Below are positions 17,712 through 26,363 of a stretch of DNA of 64,000 nt, piece by piece. The position numbers and the translations under genes were made by a program. This stretch comes from Mayfieldus sp963772265 (lineage in GTDB: Bacteria; Actinomycetota; Thermoleophilia; Solirubrobacterales; 70-9): NCBI GenBank assembly GCA_963772265.1, contig CAVYWS010000008.1, positions 1-64,000 on the forward strand, given 5' to 3'. The notes beneath the pieces were generated by a model. That model searched no databases and had not been told where the DNA came from. It saw only the letters and a list, made by a program, of their open reading frames with translations. The first letter of the stretch is position 1. The number at the start of each line of letters is the position of its first letter.

Positions 17712-18295
17712 CGGGGTTCTCCTCTCGCGTATTCGACGAGGCCCCGGATCGCGGCCTCGGTTTCCGTACGGCTCAGTCCCTGGCGGCGGCGCAGCAGGCC
17801 CCATATGTAGACGTCGGTGACGCTTGCCAGCAACGCGATCCTTTGGTCGCGCCTCCGATGCCCGAGTCCGGACAGATCGGGAGCGAAGACCTCCTCGATC
17901 CACCTGAGGTGCATCCGGGTGCCGCTCTCGGTGACCCGGCGGACTGCCTCGTAGCGCTCCGCCTCGGCAAGCCGGTGCAGCACGCCGTCGCCCATCTCCT
18001 CGTAGTGGTCCACCAGTCTGCGGACTGCGGTAGGCACGTCGCCCGGCGCGGCCTCGCGGGTTCGCGCGACGCGCGCCTCGGCGTCCGCGATCGCCGCCTC
18101 GATCAACCCCTCCTTCGAGCCGAAGTGCCGAAGCAGCGTTCGGGTACTGACTCCGGCGCGCTCGGCGACGAGGTCGAGCGGGAGGCCGTAGTTCGCCTCG
18201 CTCTCGAACAGCTCCCGGGCCGCGTCCAATACGGCGCGCCGAGTGCGCTCCGTGGACTCGGCGCGGGCGACCTGGGCGTAGGGGCGGGCCTGCAT
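17708..18295 (-). CDS. TetR-family repressor
   Basis: 195 residues. The HTH is N-terminal (LVAERAGVSTRTLLRHFGSKEGLIEAAI, split here as LVAERAGVSTRTLLRHF then GSKEGL), about residues 40-70, followed by a helical ligand-binding domain. It is co-transcribed with and overlaps the glycosyltransferase. A perfect inverted repeat lies 5 bases upstream of its start (18301-18315), so autorepression of the pair relieved by a ligand, perhaps the glycosyltransferase substrate, is likely. Confidence 0.9.
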   Translation of the reverse strand: MQARPYAQVARAESTERTRRAVLDAARELFESEANYGLPLDLVAERAGVSTRTLLRHFGSKEGLIEAAIADAEARVARTREAAPGDVPTAVRRLVDHYEEMGDGVLHRLAEAERYEAVRRVTESGTRMHLRWIEEVFAPDLSGLGHRRRDQRIALLASVTDVYIWGLLRRRQGLSRTETEAAIRGLVEYARGEPR

Positions 18296-18300
18296 TTCGT

Positions 18301-18315
18301 GTCAGTATAACTGAC
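18301..18315. promoter_or_regulatory. TetR operator, perfect inverted repeat
   Basis: GTCAGT (18301-18306), ATA, ACTGAC (18310-18315): perfect 6-bp arms with a 3-nt centre, directly before the tetR start. The position and form match a TetR autoregulatory operator. Confidence 0.75.
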
Positions 18316-18415
18316 GTGAAAATCCCCCGTTTCCCTTCTTTCTTCGGAGGACTGCTCCCGGGGTCGGCGACCGAGACGGCGTTACGGTTTCGCTCGTGTA
18401 CCTCAGTGAGGCTCC

Positions 18416-18811
18416 ATGAGCGAGGGGACGAGTCCGATACGCGGGCTGTTCGACGCCTTCGATGCCGAGCTTCCCGCGAGCGGCTTCGGGTCGATCCTCG
18501 ACCCTGAGATCGAGGTGGTTGACCTGCCGCAGGTGCCCGGACCGCGGGTCAGGAGTGGGATCGACGGGGTCGAGGCCTGGATTGCGGAAACGAAGGAGGT
18601 CTGGGACGACCTGCGAATGGAGCTGGAGGAGCTGCTCGAAGTCGATCCCCGGCGCTGGCTGGTTCGCACGAGGCTGATCGGGCGGGCTCGTTCGAGTGGG
18701 ATCGAGATGGACCAGCGACAGAGCTGTGCGGTGTTCCTGCGTGAAGGGCGCATCCTGCGGATGGAGCTCTACGCCGAGCGCGAAGACGCACTTCGGTCGC
18801 TCCGGAGCTAG
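18416..18811 (+). CDS. SnoaL/NTF2-like protein
   Basis: 131 residues in the NTF2-like cone fold: an N-terminal helix (IRGLFDAFDAEL), an acidic strand (DPEIEVVDLPQ), the loop and helix GIDGVEAWIAETKEVW, and C-terminal strands (CAVFLREGRILRMELY). Such proteins are small isomerases or binding proteins of unknown substrate. It is the first of three related small proteins in this area (also 19232 and 20044). No Shine-Dalgarno is seen before ATG 18416. Confidence 0.75.
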   Translation: MSEGTSPIRGLFDAFDAELPASGFGSILDPEIEVVDLPQVPGPRVRSGIDGVEAWIAETKEVWDDLRMELEELLEVDPRRWLVRTRLIGRARSSGIEMDQRQSCAVFLREGRILRMELYAEREDALRSLRS

Positions 18812-18893
18812 GGATCTCCTCAGCGGCCGAAAAGCGCCTTGCGGCCCTCAACGCCCGGCACTAGGCCCAGTCGTGCGCCCGCTACTTGATCAC

Positions 18894-19106
18894 TCAGGCC
18901 GCCGGTGCCCGGCTGCGGTTGCGTTCGGACTCGAGCCAGCGTTCGAGCGTTGCGCTGGCGTCGTCGACCGATGCGTCCGGAGATGCTCCGGCCTCGCGGA
19001 GGGCGCGCCAGACCTCGAGGTCGGTCAGGGCTCGGACGGAGGCGATCGTCTCCGCATCCGGGTCGATCGGGCGCAGCGCCTCAGCGACGAGTGCGTCGAA
19101 CGAGCC
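18894..19106 (-). pseudogene. C-terminal remnant of a TetR-type regulator
   Basis: About 69 codons ending RSRAPAA resemble the tail of TetR regulators (SVRALTDLEVWRALREAG, then ATLERWLESE). No HTH or start is present upstream in any frame. The rest of 18812-19231 holds no gene that I can support. Confidence 0.35.
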
Positions 19107-19231
19107 CGAGGACGTAGTGGTGTTCGAGATCGATGCCGGGGCGCCGACTGTCACACACGAGCGCGCGGCTGAACCACACGGATAACGGGCCAGGCGGCGT
19201 AAGGCAGGCCAGGGCGAGATACTGCGCGGCA

Positions 19232-19624
19232 ATGTCGCAGGAGAACCTGGAACTCATCAGGGCAGGATTCGCCGCCCACAACCGCGGGGATCTCGATGCC
19301 CTGGTCGAGCTCTACGACCCCGAGGTGGTGTTCGAGACCCTGCTGCTGGGGACCCACCACGGCAACGAGGCCATCCGTTTGATCTACGAGGAGAACCAGA
19401 AGACCATGGACGGCTACGACGTCGTCCCGGTGGAGCTGATCGACGCAGGGGACAAGGTGGTCGCGGTCGCCCAGACGGTGGGAGCTGGTTCCGCAAGCGG
19501 GATCGCTATGGATGATCAGTTCGCCTTCGTGTTCACCTTCAAGGGCGAGCGGGTCGTGCGAGAGCAGGCCTTCCGAAACAGGGAGGAGGCCCTCGAAGCC
19601 GCCGGGTTGTCGCCCGGGGACTGA
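19232..19624 (+). CDS. SnoaL/NTF2-like protein
   Basis: 130 residues beginning MSQENLELIRAGF, the typical opening of a very large paralogous family in Thermoleophilia. It shows the NTF2 pattern: helix 1, DLDALVELYDPEVVFE, the conserved G.EAIR turn (GNEAIRLIYEEN), and C-terminal strands with FTFKGERVVREQAF. Function is unknown; family members bind small hydrophobic molecules or act as isomerases. It stands alone, 57 bases before the next small gene. Confidence 0.82.
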   Translation: MSQENLELIRAGFAAHNRGDLDALVELYDPEVVFETLLLGTHHGNEAIRLIYEENQKTMDGYDVVPVELIDAGDKVVAVAQTVGAGSASGIAMDDQFAFVFTFKGERVVREQAFRNREEALEAAGLSPGD

Positions 19625-19681
19625 AGGGCATAGGGTGGGCGCCGCACCGCAAGGTGGCCACTTCCACGGAGAAGGAGAGAA

Positions 19682-19954
19682 ATGATCCTGGCAACGACGA
19701 CGGTCGAGGACTTCGACCGCTTCCTCAACATCTTTTCAACCAAGGGCGCTGAGAAGCGAAAGCAGCACGGGTCGAAGGGTGCGACCGTCTTTCGCGATCC
19801 CAATGAGGACGACCGGGTCTGGGTTCTCTTTGACTGGGACGAGGAGGGCTTTCAGAATTTCGTCTCCGACCCCGAGGTTCCGCCGATCATGCAGGAAGCC
19901 GGGCACAAGGGTAAGCCCCAGCCGGCGGCGTTCGGCGGCCAGTACGACTCCTAG
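19682..19954 (+). CDS. Small dimeric alpha-beta barrel-like protein
   Basis: 90 residues with a strong Shine-Dalgarno (GGAGAAGGAGAG just before ATG 19682). The pattern TVEDFDRFLNIF, then RVWVLFDWDEEGFQNFVSDP and VPPIMQEAG, resembles ferredoxin-like dimeric barrels of the antibiotic monooxygenase/EthD type. It has no assigned activity. It lies between two NTF2-like genes, which are often found together in this lineage. Confidence 0.65.
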   Translation: MILATTTVEDFDRFLNIFSTKGAEKRKQHGSKGATVFRDPNEDDRVWVLFDWDEEGFQNFVSDPEVPPIMQEAGHKGKPQPAAFGGQYDS

Positions 19955-20043
19955 CCCCAGACCCCGAATCGGACCCGCGGTGGCCTCCTGCAGGGGCTCG
20001 ATGCCGGCGCGGACTGAGACCCAGCGAAAAAAGGAGAGCAACG

Positions 20044-20439
20044 ATGACTGCGGATGAGAACGTAGCGATCATGCAGCGCGCCTACGACGCCTTCAACTCG
20101 GGCGACATCGACACGCTTAAGGAGATCTTCGACGAGAGCGCCGTGTGGCACCTACCTGGGCGGAGTTCGTTCGCCGACGACTATCAGGGCAGCGAGGCCA
20201 CGCTTGCGTACTTCGGCCAGCTGGCGCAGGAGACCGGGGGCACCTTCCGGGCGGAACTTGAGCGCTTGGTCGGAGACGATGACGACCGCGTGGTCGGCAT
20301 CCATAACAGCACCGCGGATCGAAACGGCAAGCACCTTGATGTTCACGACTGCATCGTCTTCCAGCTCAAGGACGGCCGGATCATCGACGGTCGGGAGCAC
20401 TTCGAGGACCTCTACGCCTGGGACGAGTTCTGGTCGTAG
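20044..20439 (+). CDS. SnoaL/NTF2-like protein
   Basis: 131 residues: MQRAYDAFNSGDIDTLKEIF, AVWHLPGRS, GSEATLAYFGQL and DVHDCIVFQLKDGRI fit the NTF2-like SnoaL fold. AAAAAAGGAGAG supplies the ribosome binding site before ATG 20044. Transcription is closed by the strong hairpin 20468-20499. Confidence 0.82.
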   Translation: MTADENVAIMQRAYDAFNSGDIDTLKEIFDESAVWHLPGRSSFADDYQGSEATLAYFGQLAQETGGTFRAELERLVGDDDDRVVGIHNSTADRNGKHLDVHDCIVFQLKDGRIIDGREHFEDLYAWDEFWS

Positions 20440-20467
20440 CCCCCGACTCAGCGCCGTCGCCCCGCCT

Positions 20468-20499
20468 CACGAAACCGCCGCTTTTGCGGCGGTTTCGTG
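20468..20499. terminator. Bidirectional terminator hairpin
   Basis: CACGAAACCGCCGC (20468-20481), loop TTTT, GCGGCGGTTTCGTG (20486-20499): a perfect 14-bp stem between two converging genes (stops at 20439 and 20514). Very stable; there is no long U-run after it. Confidence 0.85.
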
Positions 20500-20513
20500 C
20501 GTGTGGCGGCCGA

Positions 20514-21284
20514 TCAGAACTCCCTCAGCGCCAACACTCGGTCCAGGTTGTCAAAGCAGAAGCACCAGCCCTCCCGATGGGAGTCCACGCGGTCCTCGCT
20601 GGAGATGCCGTGGCTGGTCATCCGCACGGTCGTCGCTCCGTCGTTCTCGGTGAACTCGAGATCGATCAGCTGCCGCTCGGAGTCCTGGTCGTCCCAGGTC
20701 CAGGTGAAGGCGAGCCGGCGCGGCGGGTCCACCACCGTGTACTCGCCGCTGGCTCCGTGCTCCTCGCCGGCCTTCGGATCCCGCATCACGATGCGCAGGC
20801 GGCCGCCGACCCGGAGGTCGACCTCGGCGATCGGCGTCTCCAACCGGGGCTCCCCGTAGCACCAGCGCTTCAGGACCTCCTCGCTGGTCCAGGCGTCGAA
20901 TACCTCCTCGGCCGGGGCGTCGAAGGTCCGCTCGATCTCCAGGAGGTACCCAGGGTATTGATCGCTCATCAGCCCTCGCTTTCGCTCCTCTAGGTAATCG
21001 CCGACTACATCGAAGAGGCGCTCCCAGCGGGCGCGCTGGATGTCGATCCACTGGGACGTCTCGGCGAGCGTCTTCGGCTCCAGCGACAGCCGATGGGTGC
21101 GGCCGTCGATCACCCGGGTCACCACCCCGGCCTCCTCGAGCATGCGCAGATGCCGGGAGATCGTCGGCTTGGAGACGCCGAGGTCGCCGGTCACCTCCGC
21201 CACCGTGGCGCTGCCGCCGCTGAGCCTCTCGACGATATCGCGGCGGAGTGGATGGGCGAGTGCCTTGAACGGATCGTTAGCCAT
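20514..21284 (-). CDS. ArsR-type regulator fused to an SRPBCC (AHSA1) domain
   Basis: 256 residues in one uninterrupted frame. Residues 1-100 form an ArsR winged helix (FKALAHPLRRDIVERL, then VSKPTISRHLRMLEEAG) without the Cys metal sites of true ArsR. From about residue 110 an AHSA1/SRPBCC hydrophobic-pocket domain follows (ERTFDAPAEEVFDAWTSEE, LKRWCYG, VGGRLRIVMRD). The fusion suggests a repressor whose pocket senses a hydrophobic ligand. ATG 21284 is covered by an inverted repeat, suggesting autoregulation and control of the divergent DUF899 gene 55 bases away. Confidence 0.85.
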   Translation of the reverse strand: MANDPFKALAHPLRRDIVERLSGGSATVAEVTGDLGVSKPTISRHLRMLEEAGVVTRVIDGRTHRLSLEPKTLAETSQWIDIQRARWERLFDVVGDYLEERKRGLMSDQYPGYLLEIERTFDAPAEEVFDAWTSEEVLKRWCYGEPRLETPIAEVDLRVGGRLRIVMRDPKAGEEHGASGEYTVVDPPRRLAFTWTWDDQDSERQLIDLEFTENDGATTVRMTSHGISSEDRVDSHREGWCFCFDNLDRVLALREF

Positions 21285-21293
21285 TTTGCTAAC
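21276..21293. promoter_or_regulatory. ArsR-type operator spanning the start codon
   Basis: GTTAGC (21276-21281), CATTTT, GCTAAC (21288-21293): perfect 6-bp arms; the spacer contains the ATG of the regulator (minus strand). An adjacent palindrome ACTATATAGT (21292-21301) probably overlaps a -10 region. Confidence 0.6.
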
Positions 21294-21338
21294 TATATAG
21301 TCTGACCAACACGCAACGGCGACCGAGGAGGAAAGGCA

Positions 21339-22073
21339 ATGCCCGAGCACAGTGTCGGCACACAGGAGGAGTTCGATGCGGCCCGCGAGGAGCTCCTCGC
21401 GGAGGAAAAGGAGCTCACCCGCCGCAGCGATGAGCTCGCGCAGAAGCGGCGGGAGCTTCCCTGGGTGCCGGTCGAGAAGGAGTACAGGTTCGAGACCGAG
21501 GACGGGACGAAGTCGCTGGCGGACCTCTTCGACGGCCGCTCGCAGCTGCTGATCTACCACTTCATGTTCGGCCCGCCCTATGAGGCCGGCTGCACCGTCT
21601 GCTCCTCGATCACCGACACCATCGATCCGCAAGTGGTCCACCTGGCGGCACGAGACGTCACTATGCTGCTCGTCTCGCGGGCACCGGTCGAGAAGCTCCA
21701 GGCCTACAAGGAGCGGATGGGCTGGAGCATCGAGTGGGTCTCAGCCGGCGGCACCGACTTCAATCGCGACCTCGGCTTCACCCACACCGAGGAGGAGCTG
21801 CGGCCCTTCCTCGAGGGCGAGATTCCCCCCACCGTGGAGCAGATGGCGGAGCGTTCTGGGACCGACGTCGCCGGCTACGTCACCGAGGGACCGGGGCTGA
21901 GCGCGTACGCGCTCTCGGACGGGACGGTCTACCGGACCTACGTCACCAGCGCGAGGGGACTGGAGCCGGCGATGGCCTACTACCAGCTGCTCGATCGCAC
22001 GCCGATCGGTCGCGACGAGGGCGACGACATGCCCTTCTGGCTGCGTCGCCACGACGAGTACGAGACGAGCTAG
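21339..22073 (+). CDS. DUF899 (thioredoxin-like) family protein
   Basis: 244 residues. It begins with a helix (AAREELLAEEKELTRRSDEL) followed by a thioredoxin-like core with LIYHFMFGPPYEAGCTVCSS (a Cys-x2-Cys), AARDVTMLLVSRAP, and GTDFNRDLGFTHTEEEL. DUF899 proteins are frequent next to ArsR-SRPBCC regulators; their reaction is not established. AGGAGGAAAGG precedes ATG 21339. It is divergent from the ArsR fusion and probably controlled by it. Confidence 0.82.
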   Translation: MPEHSVGTQEEFDAAREELLAEEKELTRRSDELAQKRRELPWVPVEKEYRFETEDGTKSLADLFDGRSQLLIYHFMFGPPYEAGCTVCSSITDTIDPQVVHLAARDVTMLLVSRAPVEKLQAYKERMGWSIEWVSAGGTDFNRDLGFTHTEEELRPFLEGEIPPTVEQMAERSGTDVAGYVTEGPGLSAYALSDGTVYRTYVTSARGLEPAMAYYQLLDRTPIGRDEGDDMPFWLRRHDEYETS

Positions 22074-22080
22074 GAGTCGC

Positions 22081-22860
22081 TCACCCTCTAAGTGCTTCGA
22101 GCGCGCGGCCGAACTCCTCCATCGCCCCCCGGTGCAGGAGGCCCCCGTGGCTGATCCGGGCCACGCCGAGCTCGGCTTGTTCGGCGATCGCGGGAGCGCC
22201 GGGGATGGCGAGGCCGTTGACGGGACCTCCCGCCTCGGCGACGAAGGAGGCCAGAGCATCGCGTTGCATCAATGCGATCGGGAAGGCGCAGTCGACGCCG
22301 GCCTCGAAGTAGGCCTGGGCTCTGGTCAGGGCCCCCGGGACCAGCTCGCCCTGCGCCTGCGGTCCCTGGCCGGCGTGAAACGCCTCCAGGAAGACGTCGA
22401 TCCGGGCGTTGATCACCAATCCGTATCCCTGCTCGTCCGCCGCCGCGCGAACCGCGCGCAGCCACTCGGCGTGGCGGTCGGGATCGCGCAGCTTCTCCGT
22501 CGCGTGGTCGGTGTCCTCGAGGTTGCACCCCGCGACGCCGATCGCCTCCAACTCCTCGACCAACTGGGCCGGATCGAGGCCGTAGCCCGCCTCGGCGTCG
22601 ACGGTCACCGGGACGTCGACGCCGCGGACGATCCGGGCCGCGGCGCCGAGCATCTCCTCGGCCGGCGCGCCCTGGTGATCCTCGTAGCCGAGCGCCGCGG
22701 CGACGCCCATGCTGGTCGTCGCGACGACCGGAAACCCGGCCGCCTCGACCGCCCTTGCGGAGGCGACGTCCCATGCGTTCGGCAGGATCAGCGGGCGACC
22801 CGGAACGTGCAGCGACCGCAGCGTCTCGCATTGGCTTTCGAGGCTTGCTGAAGCGGTCAT
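22081..22860 (-). CDS. Isocitrate lyase/PEP mutase family protein
   Basis: 259-residue TIM-barrel member of the ICL/PEPM superfamily: LILPNAWDVASARAVEAAG, VVATTSMGVAAALGYED, VPVTVDAEAGYG (metal-binding Asp/Glu), CNLEDTD, and VINARIDVFL. It lacks the KKCGH loop of isocitrate lyase, so it is probably a C-C or C-P lyase/mutase such as an oxaloacetate-hydrolase-like or 2-methylisocitrate-lyase-like enzyme; the substrate is unknown. It converges on the DUF899 gene, whose stop is 7 bases away. Confidence 0.85.
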   Translation of the reverse strand: MTASASLESQCETLRSLHVPGRPLILPNAWDVASARAVEAAGFPVVATTSMGVAAALGYEDHQGAPAEEMLGAAARIVRGVDVPVTVDAEAGYGLDPAQLVEELEAIGVAGCNLEDTDHATEKLRDPDRHAEWLRAVRAAADEQGYGLVINARIDVFLEAFHAGQGPQAQGELVPGALTRAQAYFEAGVDCAFPIALMQRDALASFVAEAGGPVNGLAIPGAPAIAEQAELGVARISHGGLLHRGAMEEFGRALEALRG

Positions 22861-22982
22861 CCGGAGTCCACTCTCACGTTTTGCAATCCTCGGGACTTGT
22901 AGCGCAGGGCGTTGAGCGATGAGTTTGACGGGCCGGGCCGGTCTGAATCACTAAACGGAAACGATTTACGGAGGCTAGATCG

Positions 22983-24491
22983 ATGACCCAGCAGGCAGGA
23001 AACGCAGAAGGGCAACTTGCGCAGAGCGCCGACAGCAGGCGCTGGCTCGCCCTCTACGTCCTCTGCGCGGGGATGCTGATGATCGTTCTCGACGTCACCG
23101 TCGTCAACGTCGCGCTGCCGTCGATCCAGAACGACCTCGGATTCTCGCAATCGAGCCTCGCCTGGGTCGTCAACGCCTACCTGATCACCTTCGGCGGCCT
23201 GCTGCTGCTCGCCGGGCGCTTCGGCGACATTCTCGGACGCAAGAACGTCTTCATGGTCGGGCTTGCCCTCTTCACCGTCGCTTCGGCCGCCTGCGGCGCC
23301 GCCCAGAGCCAGGGAGTCCTCGTCGGCGCACGGTTCGTCCAGGGCATCGGCGGGGCGATGACCTCGGCCGTGATTCTCGGCATGATCGTGACGATGTTCC
23401 CGGAGCCCCGGGACCAGGCGAAGGCGATCGGCGTCTACGGCTTCGTCGCCTCCGCGGGCGGCTCGGTCGGCCTGCTGGCCGGCGGCGTGCTGACCCAGAC
23501 GATCAACTGGCACTGGATCTTCTTCATCAACCTGCCGATCGCGGTCCTGACCGCACTGCTTGCCTCTCGTCTGATCGATCGCGACGAGGGGATCGGCTTC
23601 GGCGACGGAGCCGATGCCGCGGGCGGCATATTGATCACCGCCTCGCTGATGCTCGGCGTTTACACGATCGTCAAGCCGGCCGCCGACTACGGATGGGCCT
23701 CGGGACGGACGCTGGCGCTCGGCGCCGGGTCGCTCGTCCTGCTCGGCGCCTTCATCGCCCGTGAGGCGACCGCGCGCAACCCGCTGATCCCGCTGCGCAT
23801 CTTCCGCGCCCGAAACGTCTCCGGGGCCAACGTGATCCAGCCGCTGCTGGTGGCCGGGATGTTCGGGATGTTCTTCATGGGCTCGCTCTACATGCAGCGG
23901 GTCCTCGGTTATGACCCGCTGCAGATCGGGTTTGCCTTCCTGCCCGCGACGCTGATCATGGGAGTGCTTTCGTTCCGCTACACCGAGCCCCTGATCTCGC
24001 GCTTCGGCGCCAAGCGCGCCGTCCTCGCCGGGATGGTCTTCATCGTTGCCGGCCTTGCCCTCTTCACCCGGGCGCCGGTCGGCGGCGGCTACATCGAGCA
24101 CATCCTGCCGGTCATGGTCCTGCTCGGGTTCGGGGTCGGGGTCTGCTTCCCGTCCCTGGTCACCCTGGCGATGTCCGGCGCGACGCAGCAGGACGCCGGC
24201 CTTGCCTCGGGCCTGGTCAACACCACCGCCCAGGTCGGCGGCGCGCTGGGCCTCGCGGTCCTCGCCACGGTCTCGGCGACGCGGAGCGACGACCTGATCG
24301 CCGGCGGCACCGCCCGGGCCTCGGCCCTGACCAGCGGCTACCACCTGGCGTTCGTGATCGGGGCGGTCCTGGTGCTGGCGGCGATCGCGGTCGGGCTCAC
24401 CGTGCTGGAGCCCGAGGACAGGGCGGCGGAACACGTCGCGCCCGATTCCGAGGCGCACGAAGTGGGCGAGATCTACTCAGAGGCCGCTTAG
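22983..24491 (+). CDS. MFS drug exporter, DHA2 (EmrB/QacA) family
   Basis: 502 residues with about 14 hydrophobic segments, the DHA2 topology. Motif A-like GRFGDILGRKNVF follows TM2; the antiporter motif C region is GFVASAGGSVGLLAGGVL; the N-terminal TM1 contains MIVLDVTVVNVALP, typical of the family. It should be a proton-coupled exporter of hydrophobic compounds in the plasma membrane. GGAGG lies 8 bases before ATG 22983. It is divergent from the PEPM-like gene. Confidence 0.92.
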   Translation: MTQQAGNAEGQLAQSADSRRWLALYVLCAGMLMIVLDVTVVNVALPSIQNDLGFSQSSLAWVVNAYLITFGGLLLLAGRFGDILGRKNVFMVGLALFTVASAACGAAQSQGVLVGARFVQGIGGAMTSAVILGMIVTMFPEPRDQAKAIGVYGFVASAGGSVGLLAGGVLTQTINWHWIFFINLPIAVLTALLASRLIDRDEGIGFGDGADAAGGILITASLMLGVYTIVKPAADYGWASGRTLALGAGSLVLLGAFIAREATARNPLIPLRIFRARNVSGANVIQPLLVAGMFGMFFMGSLYMQRVLGYDPLQIGFAFLPATLIMGVLSFRYTEPLISRFGAKRAVLAGMVFIVAGLALFTRAPVGGGYIEHILPVMVLLGFGVGVCFPSLVTLAMSGATQQDAGLASGLVNTTAQVGGALGLAVLATVSATRSDDLIAGGTARASALTSGYHLAFVIGAVLVLAAIAVGLTVLEPEDRAAEHVAPDSEAHEVGEIYSEAA

Positions 24492-24646
24492 CAACCGGCC
24501 AATGGCCGCGTGCCAACGGCGCCGGCTGCGGCCCCGCCCGCTATCTTGAGATGCGCCAGGTCGTCGTGCCCACAGGGGGAGCGCCACAAGCGCTTGGGGA
24601 GAAGGCGAAGCATTCGACCGCGGCACACGAAGCGGAACGAGTGCAC

Positions 24647-26169
24647 ATGCGAGCCAACGCCTTCCATAGAGCGCTGCTCTTCAGCCTGCTGACCCTCGCG
24701 GCCTGGGGGGCGCCGGCTCGCGCCGCCGACCGGGTCTACTGGGGCAACTTCGGCCCCAACGGCGCCTCCACCAACACGATCTCCTACGCCAACCTCGACG
24801 GCTCGGGCGGCGGCAATCTCTCGACCGCCGGGGCGCCGGTTGACGGGCCGATGGGGTTGGCGGTTGACTCTCCGACCGGGCGCCTTTACTGGGCCAACCT
24901 TGGCAGCGCCGAGAACGGGACGACGCTCGCCTTCGCCAATGCCGACGGAAGCGGGGGCGGGGGTGTTTTCAACGGGCCGATCACCACTCCCCACGGAGTC
25001 GCGATCGATCCCATCGCCCGCAAGCTCTACTGGACCAACGAGGCGGCGAGCACGATCGGGTTCGCCAACCTCGACGGGAGCGGCGCCGGGGTTCTGCCGT
25101 TCGGCAACGCGACGCTGGTCAACCCGCGCGGCCTGGCAATCGATCCCGGGGCCGGAAGGATCTACTGGGCCAACCACGTCGGCCCCCCCGCCGCGATCTC
25201 CTACGCCAACCTCGACGGCAGCGGCGGCGCCGACATCCCGACGGGCGCCGCCACGGTCGACGATCCCGAGGGCGTTGCGATCGACCCGGTGACGAACCGG
25301 ATCTACTGGGGCAACTTCGGCCCCGCCAGCTCGATCTCCTACGCCAACCTCGACGGCTCGCGGCGGCGGCAATCTCCCCACCCCGGGGGTGGCACCGAAC
25401 TTCCCGCACGGCGTCGCGATCGATCCCGACGCCCGCAGGATCTATTGGGCCGACTACGGTCCGGGCACCCTCGGCGACGGCACGACGATCTCCTGGGCCA
25501 ACCTCGACGGCTCTGGCGGCGGACACCTGCCCACCGGCGCGGCGACGGTCCACGGTCCGGCCCTGCCGGTCATTATGAGGAGCCCGGAGGGCAGCGGCGC
25601 ACCGTCGATTCACGGCCGGCCCGCGCCGGGCTCGAAGCTTCGTTGCACCCGGGGCAGGTGGGCCCCCGATCTACTCGCCTCGCTCTTTTACCGCGAGCCG
25701 CAGAAGGTCTCCTACGGTTGGCGACGGGATGGCCACTCGTTCGCCCATCATTCCTCGCACCTCGCTGCGCGCGCGCAAGCTCGGCGACTATCGGTGCGTG
25801 GCGAAGGGACAGAACGCCGCCGGAACGACTTCGCAGACCAGCGCTCCGCTCGCCGTCTTCAAGGTCGCGAAGCCGAATCTCGACCCGGCCAGAGGCACCG
25901 CCAAGTTGAAGGTCACCGTCCCAGATCCCGGCAAGGTGATGCTGACCGGCGGGCGGGGGCACTCGCGCCGTTCTCACGCCGCCGTTCACCGGCAGGCAAA
26001 GCGGCTTCATCGACCCGGGACGGTGACCTTGCTGGTCAAGCCGGTGGGCAAGACAAAGAAGCGTCTGCATCGCAGCGGCAGGGTGAAGCTGAGGATCGAA
26101 CTCGACTTCAAGCCGAAGGGCGAGCCGGCCGACCACCAGCACCGGACCCTGAGGCTGAAGCAGAGCTGA
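24647..26169 (+). CDS. Secreted YWTD-repeat protein with C-terminal Ig-like part (frameshifted)
   Basis: Signal peptide after ATG 24647 (LLFSLLTLAAWGAPARA). About six repeats of roughly 45 residues follow, each with a variant of GLAIDP.AGRIYWAN and ISYANLDGSG, resembling LDL-receptor class B (YWTD) or NHL propeller blades. The C-terminal part contains an Ig-like segment (KLRCTRGRWAP, KVSYGWRRDG, LGDYRCVAKGQNAAG) and a basic tail (TLLVKPVGKTKKRL). At least three shifts occur, the first an extra C at 25361. An extracellular binding protein of unknown ligand; 195 bases before its paralogue. Confidence 0.7.
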
Positions 26170-26363
26170 GCAGAGGCGAAGGACGGCCGGACTGGACGAA
26201 TAGCCCAGTCCCCTGCCTACCGAGTACTCGAACTGCGGCCCGACGCAGGAACGGGCAGCCGCTAGTGTCGCTGTGGCCAAGGAGCGGGTCATCAACCGGG
26301 CGGGGAGGCGCAAGGCGCCGAGGGACATCCGGTCGTTCACTCGACCAAGGCAGGGCACAGCGG

